Positions 56,918 to 64,000 of a stretch of 64,000 nt of DNA are shown here, one piece after another. Where the stretch lies: positions 31,567,598 through 31,631,597 of the forward strand of contig CM065297.1 in NCBI GenBank assembly GCA_032871835.1, written 5' to 3'. Position 1 is the stretch's first letter; the number at the start of each line of letters is the position of its first letter. The position numbers were made by a program, and so were the translations under genes. Under the pieces are notes generated by a model. That model had not been told where the DNA came from. It saw only the letters and a list, made by a program, of their open reading frames with translations, and did not search any database. The stretch is from Dipteronia dyeriana (lineage: Eukaryota; Streptophyta; Magnoliopsida; Sapindales; Sapindaceae).

Positions 56918-57915
56918 TTTTAACAGCCTTTTTTGACGAGGGACCAAAGAAGAATTTTCATCGAGCTGATACCTGGTAGAATCTAGGTGGGGACCGGTTC
57001 CAAGGTATCAGGAAAAATCAATACCACAATCTGGGAAGGGTCGATGCCACACCATGCTTTTCACCTAGAATCAGGGAGAACCAGTACCATGATACTTCCT
57101 ATCTAGTATCTAGGTATCGCGACACCTACTTGGTTCCCAAGTACTGTGATATCAATCTAAGACTGATCCGGTATGTGAGTCTCGTCCACCCAGTAGGAAG
57201 AATGGTACCAAGAAGGTGTCGACATCCTAAATTAAGAACCGTGCTAGCAAAGGTGGGCGTAGTACCAGGGATAGTGGAACAGTACTGCGCCCAAAGGAAC
57301 AGGGCCAACACTCGTCTATAGCAAGGCAAAAGGGAAGGTTGACCTCCTCGTCAATTAAAGCGCTATAAATAAGACGAAATGGTTAACTCAATTGGAAATC
57401 ATATATAATGGAGACCATTACGTAAGTAAGGGGAGCAATTCCCATGTTAATTTATAGTTTCAATCAACGCCAATCAACTTCGATGATTGCAAATCAATTG
57501 GCCAGATTTGTGGGGATTGACTAGAAGAATCGGAGATCATAAATTCTTAAAGAGAGGAGAAATCGATTAGTTTTTGCCATTGACCTACATAATGTATTCT
57601 CCACCTCCTACATAGAAATATCCACTTATCGACTAGCACAAGATCGCCATCGCCAACTGCATAAGAGGGAGAGAGAGAAAGAGAGTTCTACAGTGAAAAC
57701 TGCTACCTTCATTGTACTAAGAAATCCACTGAATAATGTAAAAAGCCCATTCAATTATCTTCTTTCATATATACGTGATGTATTTTCTCCTCTTTTATTG
57801 TATCTTTCTTATTAAAACCACGGTACCTTGAGGTACCGACCCCGCTGCAACCTTCCAGGTTATAGCTTGAGAGTGTTGATCCAAATTCTACACCCAAATA
57901 AGTTTTCTGTTAACA
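56918..57915 (+). repeat. LTR of the plus-strand Tat element
   Basis: It starts near TTTTAACAGCC (worn TGTTAACA) and ends TTCTGTTAACA at 57915. Its order of motifs is the inverse of 52268-53267. The primer-binding site follows. Confidence 0.7.
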
Positions 57916-57916
57916 C

Positions 57917-57939
57917 TTTTTGACGCCGTCTGTGGGAAT
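57917..57939 (+). other. Primer-binding site of the plus-strand Tat element
   Basis: TTTTTGACGCCGTCTGTGGG after the LTR, Tat type with one change (GGC to GAC). Confidence 0.75.
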
Positions 57940-57991
57940 TTTCCACACCCATATAAAAAGAACCTGTAAGCTCAGTTTTGCAGCGTACCAG

Positions 57992-58119
57992 ATGAGGCTC
58001 CGATCCTCTCAAGGGTAGCCCAAATCATCAGGGCACCAGTTAAGCACTTCAACTTGAAAGGTTCAGAAGTGAGAGAAGGGATCAATGTATCGTAACACAT
58101 CACCAATCCCTCCATCGAA
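57992..58119 (+). pseudogene. Tat gypsy gag start, plus strand
   Basis: ATG at 57992 opens MRLRSSQG, as in the minus copy (MRLRSSQVNP), followed by a stop. It is cut at 58119 by a copia LTR insertion. Confidence 0.65.
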
Positions 58120-59716
58120 TGCATGGAGATTATACTCGATAGCAAGAGTGTAATAATGTATTTGACAATCTTTTCATATTAATAAAAGTGGTTTTTAGTT
58201 TGACAAATCTTATAGCATTTATAGTTTAATTATTATAATTATCAAAAGTAAATAATTATAAGGTCAAAAGACTATGATAAAAGAAGAAATGCGCGTACAT
58301 CTGGATATGTATGAGGTCGACACAATTCTTTAGTTAGTCTTGAATAACATTCACAACTTAAGATAAAGGTTGGGCGCCTTTAACTTGTAAAAGTTGTAGA
58401 TTCTATTGCTAGCATTTAAGTGGAATCAAATGTGTTATGATGAGTCTAAAATCATCGAAGTGTGGTGTCTTTGGGAAAAATAATCTAGTGCACTGAGTGC
58501 ATTGAATTGGATCATAATGAAATACTTTATCTAGAACCGTCAATGGATACAATTTTTCATTTATAGACAATCAGAGAGTCTATCTCAATCCTGAGATAAA
58601 TGATGGACAAATGGTTGCAAGTGTTATCATTTGAACTATCAAAGAGTACGATTATATAGAGTAGTCTATTCTCGATAGTTTGGTGGTATTCATTTGTTAA
58701 TCGATAGAGGACTTCATTTATATATATGGACATCGTGGCTCCATTTATTAAATGAGAGTAGAATATCATTATATAGATGTTTTAAGGCATTGGATATTAA
58801 ATCTTAACGTTAAGTTTTCAATAGTGTCTATTGAAACATGGCTTCTGGACAAGTCAAAATATCCAAGTTCAAAATGTGGTCATATGAGTAAATATGGTAA
58901 CTTAGAGAGCTATAGGCGATCTATGAGCTCTTGGCGATCTATGAGCTCTTGGCGATTACTGATATTCTTCACGAGGATTCACTTTCTCCAATAAGGTTGT
59001 CTAGGGTATGAATGAGTAACATCAACTTATTCTATATTTATTTAAGAGTTCAATTTTAGTTCTTTAGTGGAATGAACTAAAATTAAATAGATCGGACCTA
59101 AGTGAATCATTCATACCCTAGACAACCTTATTGGAGAAATTGTATCCTCGTGAAGAATACCAGTAATCGCCATGAGCTCATAGACCGCCTATAGCTCTCC
59201 AAGTTACCATATTTACTCATATGACCACATTTTGAACTTGGATATTTTGACTTGTCCAGAAGCCATGTTTCAATAGACACTATTGAAAACTTAACGTTAA
59301 TATTTAATATCCAATACCTCAAAACATCCATATGATGGTATTCTACTTTCATTCAATAAATGGAGTCATGATGTCTATATTTATAAATGAAGTCCTCTAC
59401 CGATTAACAAATGAATACCACCAAACTATTGATGATAGACTATGCTATATAATCGTACTCTTTGATAGCTCAAATGATAGCACTTGCAACCAATGGTCCA
59501 TCATTTATCTCAAGATTGAGATAGACTCTCCGATTGTCTTTAAATGAAAACTTTTATCCATTGACGGTTCTAGATAAAGTATTTCATTTTGATCCTATTC
59601 AATGCACCCAGTGCACTAGATTCTTTTGCCCAAAGACACCACACTTTGATGATTTTAGACTCATTTGATCCCACTAAAATGTTATCAAAAGAATCTAACA
59701 CTTTGACAAGATAAAG
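58120..59716. mobile_element. Foldback (inverted duplicate) copia LTR inserted in gag
   Basis: 58120 starts TGCATGGAGATTATACTCG, the LTR start of the 53479 family, and runs forward to about 59106. From 59107 the sequence is the inverse complement of 58379-59015 (left arm), with a loop of about 90 bases (59016-59106), ending at 59716. Proteins read from either arm are near identical on opposite strands, which only reflects the palindrome. It replaces part of the gag found in the minus-strand copy. Confidence 0.85.
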
Positions 59717-60640
59717 TTCCAGCTAAAAAGTTCTCAAGGATAGAGGATCCATTGAGCCACCATGAAATTTTTATGCACCAGATGGAGGTCCAGAATGCTA
59801 CGCTGTCAGTGATGTGCCGAATGATCTTAACGACCCTGACTGATTGTGCCAGGATGTGGTTTAGAAAGTTACCTCCATGTAATGTTGATTCTTTTATATG
59901 CTTAACAACTAATTTTCGTGCTCAGTTCCAGGGAGTTAAACCTCACCCTAACGATACCATCCTACTCTAGTACGTGGTCCAAGAGCGGGAAGAGTCATTG
60001 AGGTCATATGTAGAAAAGTTCAACAAATAAGTGGTCCAGATGAGGGTTTTCATGGAGAAATAAACCCTAGCTAACTTCAGAACAAACCTGTGGGCCGGTC
60101 GATTATTTCAATCCTTTATAATGCACCCACCCAAGATGTACTAGGAGGCATACCTTTAAAGCCTTGGAGCAAGTGGAAATAAATGAGCAGCTAAGAATCA
60201 TGATGGAGCATGATGACTTGAGATCTGCCAAGCATCCGAAGAAGGAGACGCCTAAATCTAGACCAATTCAAAAGGTTCAGAATCAACCTCCTAACCGATC
60301 TATATACCGGTCACCACCCTTACTCCTACCGTAGCAGAAGCAGTATCGATCTAGAAAGACCTCTCCTATAACAACACCTCCACCAAGGGAAGTAGAGCGA
60401 ATAGCAAGAGATGAGGAAAGATATAGTCAATACACCCCTCTCAACACTTCCCATGAAACCATTTACCTCACTATCCGAGACATGGGGTTGCTTAGGAAGC
60501 CTGGTCTTATGAAGGTGCTAGCTGACCAATGGAACCGCTACAAGTACTCCGATAGAGTTCGAATACCTAATGAACATATTCTTCCATGCAACAATTATTT
60601 GGAAGAAGACCTAGTTAGGGAAATTGATTCATGAATAGTG
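59717..60640 (+). pseudogene. Tat gypsy gag, plus strand, remainder
   Basis: Reads HQMEVQNATLSVMCRMILTT, then CARMWFRKLPPCNVDSF and, past stops, SLRSYVEKFNK. Further on are HDDLRSAKHPKKETPKS and an ending near ...IRDMGLLRKPGLMKVL. Stops occur at 59968, 60028 and 60061, among others. It matches the minus copy (50607-51471). Confidence 0.75.
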
Positions 60641-60657
60641 TAAAATAAATACCATGT

Positions 60658-60924
60658 TTTATTGATGAGGACCAACCAGTTGATCACCATTCGGCTAAGG
60701 TTGGAAAAGATCCAGATTCTTTAACCATTCATGGAGGACCAAGGACAAGAGCTAAAGCTAAAAGGATAAAAGAAGCCTTAACTTGTTTAATGGAAAACAT
60801 TTGGAAGGAGCTAGCTAGTCAAGATTTGGTCAAGGTTCTAAGGATGCAAGAAGAGTATAAAATGGTTAACATGTTTCAAACAAGTCCAAATCACGAAGAC
60901 AAGAGTCCAGCATTGTTAGAATGA
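60658..60924 (+). pseudogene. Chromovirus-type polyprotein C-terminal tail
   Basis: An open stretch of 88 codons with no ATG start reads FIDEDQPVDHHSAKVGKDPD, then GGPRTRAKAKRIKEALTCL and a stop at 60922. The GPRTRAKAKR motif is typical of the last part of plant Ty3/gypsy polyproteins just before the 3' LTR. It joins the Tat gag remnant at about 60640-60657, so its own upstream part is missing. Confidence 0.65.
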
Positions 60925-61673
60925 AGTATTCTAGCCTATCTTGAAAAATAAAAGGCCATTCGACCATTTTGGGTTTTGTGGGCCTATTCTATAATTAGTT
61001 TGGGTTTAATTATGTTGGGTTTTGTGGGCTTATTTTATGATTAGTTTGGGTTTTAATTGTGTTGGGTTTTGTGGGCTTAATTTATGATTAGTTTGGGTTT
61101 TTGTGTTGGGTTTTATTTTGTTAAGTGTGAGTTCATGTGCTCTTTGATTAGGAATAAGGAGTTACAAAGGCTGAATACTTTATGGCCATTATTCATGGTC
61201 TAGATGTCATTTAGTGGAACGTTACACATTTGATAGGCAGTTATATTTATGTTGTATTGTCCTTGGCCTTTGTTATATATAAACAAAGCTGCTTTTTCTA
61301 TGTAAGGGCAGAGATTTGAGTAATATAAACTTATTTGAGCACTTTGTTAGTGTTTTGTTTTTAAGTTCTTGCATGAACTTTGGAACTTATCAAGCTTATT
61401 CGGCTTGTGGCGTTCAACAACCTCAAAATCTTTGTTTTGCCTTTAAACTTATCAAACTTCATAGTTTGTGGCGTTTTGGGGAAATTAAAGTGTTGTTCTA
61501 ATTAGCTTTTATCATCATTCCATTGATAAAGTGATTAGAATAGTTTCTTTTTCTTCAATCTTGAACGATCGGGTTTGTTTTCAATTAGTTGGAGGGTGTT
61601 AAATTGCATTCCATATATATCATAGCTCTTAAGCTATTGGGGTGTATGGTTGCTAAGTTAATGATTTCTACCA
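60925..61673 (+). repeat. LTR of the chromovirus-type element (borders approximate)
   Basis: It lies between the polyprotein tail and the primer-binding site at 61677. A TATA box TATATATAAAC is at about 61275-61285. The left border is not fixed. It holds the GGGTTTTGTGGGC tandem repeat. Confidence 0.6.
60972..61125. repeat. Tandem repeat, unit about 50 bases, in the LTR
   Basis: TTGGGTTTTGTGGGCCTATTC, ...GGGCTTATTTTATGATTAG, ...GGGCTTAATTTATGATTAG and a last partial unit, each followed by TTTGGGTTT-type sequence. Confidence 0.85.
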
Positions 61674-61676
61674 TTT

Positions 61677-61688
61677 TGGTATCAGAGC
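61677..61688 (+). other. Primer-binding site of the chromovirus-type element
   Basis: TGGTATCAGAGC, the initiator-Met type, three bases after the likely LTR end ...TACCA. Confidence 0.9.
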
Positions 61689-62307
61689 TTGGCTCAAGTT
61701 TGAGGTTTGCATATCTATTTATTTGTTGTTCTTTTAGTTTTTTTTTTATCACTTTCTTTTCTTCTTCATCTTATAGCACTGTATCTATAATTCATCTTAA
61801 TTGTTGTGCTTCTTGAGGTTATTGTCATTCTTCTTTGTTTTCCGCACAAAAAAAAAAAACAAAAAAAAAGTATTACGGATTCAAGGGATTCTTGCAAAAT
61901 TCCAAAAATCTTTCTTTGTTCATATCATTTTTGTTTCGGTTTGGAAAATATTTAAATATTGTCTTCTTAACCAAAACAAACAGAATTCTAGTTGGGATAG
62001 AAATTGATATTTCAGTTCTAATTTTTGCTTACTTTAGTGTGGCATACCTTTTATTTGTTTTTTTTAAACCTACCCAATTTCACTACGTTGAATTTGCCAT
62101 AATCTGAATTGTTTGTTTAAAAGACCTTAGTTAATCTAAGAACCTAAAGAACAAAATACGAGAGGTAAAAGGCAAGAGTGGTGAGATTAGCGTCGAGAAA
62201 AGCCAAATAATTGTGTGAAACACGAGTGGTGTGAATCATTTCTTTGAGAGAAACACGTGAGGGAATGATTGTGAGGCTGTTCTAACTTTTTTTTTCAGGT
62301 TTTAAAC
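61689..62307 (+). other. Leader of the chromovirus-type element
   Basis: T-rich untranslated region. (A)n runs lie at 61848-61870. TTTTTTTTTCAGG just before the gag start resembles a splice acceptor; no donor was assigned. Confidence 0.5.
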
Positions 62308-63498
62308 ATGTCTAACAAAGATAAAGAAGTGAGTTCTTCCTCAAATGATCAAGTGATTCAAGCAATGCAGCAACAATTTGAACGTATGTTCAAAGTGATG
62401 GGAGATGTTGGAGATCGTCTAGAAAGACATGATGAAGCAATTACCAGATTGCAAAGAGAACCATGACGTGGAAGAAAACCAGCCTTTGTCAATGATGTAT
62501 ATGATGGTAGAGAAGAGACGGATGATGGCCAAGCTACCATAATTGGTCTAGACGTTAATCCTAGAAGACAAGTTAGGAGAGGACATTTTGATGGTGTGGA
62601 CCGAAACATAGGCAGCATCAAAATGAAAATTCCTCCTTTTTAAGGGAAGAACAATCCAGATGCCTATTTGGAATGGGAACGAAAAGTGGAGCTGATCTTT
62701 GAATGTCATAATTACTTCGTAGAGAAAAAGGTAAATTTAGCTGCTGTTGAATTTTATGATTATTCTATTGTTTGGTGGGATCAATTGTGTAAAGACAGGC
62801 GTAGAAATGGTGAAAGACCCGTAGAGACTTGGTTGGAGATGAAACAAATCATGAAGAGGAGATTTTTCCCTAGCCATTACTATAGGGATTTGCATCAACG
62901 GTTGCAAACTTTGACACAAGGTTCCATGAGTGTAGAAGAATATCACAAGGAAATGGAGATAGCCATGATAAGGGCTAATGTGGAGGAGGACCGTGAGGCC
63001 ACTATGGCTCGGTTTTTGAGTGGGTTAAACAAGAACATTGCTGACCTTGTGGAGTTGCAACATTATATGGAGATTGAGGACATGGTGGGTGTGGCCATGA
63101 AGATTGAAAGACAACTCAAAAGAAAAGGCATCAGGTATGATTCAAAACCTTATTCAGGTTCTTCTTCTTCCTGGAAACCGAATTAGAGTAAAAAGGATGA
63201 TAAACCCATTGTTAAGCCTAAAATTGATGAAACTAAAAGCAAAAATGAAATAGGCAGCAAGGGTAGAGGTAAGAATCAACCTAATCAAACTAGAGGCATT
63301 ACGTGTTTTAAGTGCCTTGGACATGGTCATGTGGCACGTGAATGTCCTAATAAAAGGGTAATGATCATGAGGGATGGGACAGTTGAATTAGAAAGTGCGA
63401 GAGAGGGTGAAGATGACATGCCACATTTAGAAGATGCTAGTGATGTAGAGTATGCTAGTGGAGAAAATTTGGTTGTACAACGCACACTTAGTTTGTAA
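62308..63498 (+). pseudogene. Chromovirus-type gag, one frame with four nonsense codons
   Basis: The frame from ATG at 62308 (MSNKDKEVSSSSNDQVIQAM) runs without any frameshift. Stops lie at 62464 (TGA), 62641 (TAA), 63184 (TAG) and 63496 (TAA). The gag core reads NPDAYLEWERKVELIFECHN, FYDYSIVWWDQLCKDRR, VETWLEMKQIMKRRFFP, SMSVEEYHKEMEIAMIRA. A CCHC zinc knuckle CFKCLGHGHVARECPN lies at about 63307-63354. It packages the RNA. The absence of indels marks a younger element than the others here. Confidence 0.85.
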
Positions 63499-64000
63499 AG
63501 TAAAACTAATGAACATGGTGAGCAACGTGAAAATTTGTTTCATACTCATTGTTTGATTGCTAACAAGTTGTGTAATGTGATTGTTGATAGTGGAAGTTGT
63601 ACAAATGTGGCAAGTACCATACTTATGGAGAAACTGAAATTACCTACTATTAAACATCCAAAACCATACAAGTTACAATGGTTGAATGATAGTGGTGTTG
63701 TGAAGGTAAATCGGTAAGCGTTAATTTCTTTTTCAATTGGTAGATATAAGAATGATGTTTGGTGTGATGTGGTACCTATGTATGCTGGTCACATGTTATT
63801 AGGGAGACCATGGCATTATGATCGAAGGGTAATGCATGATGGGTTTAAGAACCGTTATTCTTTGATCATGAAGGGACAAAAATACCAACTTGGACCTTTG
63901 CCTTCAAAGATAATTTTTGAAGACCAAATGCGTATAAAACAGCAATATGAAGAGCTTGAATCTTCATTATCTGAAACTTTGGGAAGGGAACAAGATAGAG
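63499..64000 (+). pseudogene. Chromovirus-type protease and start of RT linker, cut by window edge
   Basis: It continues the gag frame. VIVDSGSCTNVAS is the aspartic protease active site (DSG), then LGRPWHYDRRVMHDG is the protease end. A TAA at 63715 is the fifth stop. The frame is open to the last base and would go on to RT beyond the window. Confidence 0.85.

Noticed and set aside
56782..56979. 66-codon acidic/basic frame before the plus Tat LTR
   Set aside because: It crosses into the LTR and has no similar family that I know. Probably chance.
58557..59547. Conserved small proteins on both strands (about 70 codons, also at 53912)
   Set aside because: They are repeats of the copia LTR and its inverted copy. 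No family similarity and no coding constraint is needed to explain them.

Overview
This window looks like eudicot nuclear DNA. It is AT-rich, has two plant genes with GT-AG introns or plant promoter features, and is dominated by LTR retrotransposons and non-autonomous DNA transposons in nested, decayed layers. I see no rRNA, tRNA, CRISPR or prokaryotic-type operon. I cannot name the species.

Layout. 1-1774: right part of a non-autonomous hAT-type element. About 2400-21350: a Ty3/gypsy Tat-lineage element (plus strand) whose 5' LTR is split by a complete but dead Ty1/copia element (2806-12795, 2.1-kb LTRs, exact 5-bp target duplication). Behind the gypsy integrase lie a 3'-UTR repeat array and a large antisense, apparently spliced extra gene (19266-21331). 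21821-23939: a complete hAT derivative with 8-bp target duplication. 24270-24803: a solo LTR (minus strand). 25894-26579: a small hAT-type element containing long C runs. 27509-35148: a Mutator-like pair of long inverted ends that encloses a possibly captured gene exon and a 5.1-kb chromodomain Ty3/gypsy element (29221-34304). 35503-38673: an apparently intact nine-exon nucleoside hydrolase gene (URH1-like). 40430-42720: degenerate Mutator sequence, TTACATG-type repeats and an acyl-carrier-protein gene fragment. 43662-43979: an intact small secreted LysM-domain protein gene with a TATA box. 44270-46630: MITE-like, CACTA-like and hAT fragments.

46945-64000 is a second retrotransposon pile. A minus-strand Tat gypsy (LTR 52268-53267) carries a truncated copia LTR plus leader (47262-about 50606). 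A 2.4-kb solo LTR of that copia family (53479-55890) sits in a minisatellite. A plus-strand Tat gypsy (LTR about 56918-57915) faces the first head to head, and its gag is interrupted by a foldback copy of the same copia LTR (58120-59716). At the right edge is a chromovirus-type gypsy with an upstream polyprotein tail, an LTR and a gag-protease frame (62308-64000) broken only by five nonsense codons.

The likely functional host content is the nucleoside hydrolase gene (purine/pyrimidine salvage) and the LysM protein gene. The most unusual signals are the spliced antisense gene in the Tat element, a perfect 17-bp palindrome that looks like a template-switch scar in its protease, two candidate gene-capturing Mutator-like elements, the foldback LTR, and conserved CTCCCAAAGGAGG-type hairpins in a copia leader.
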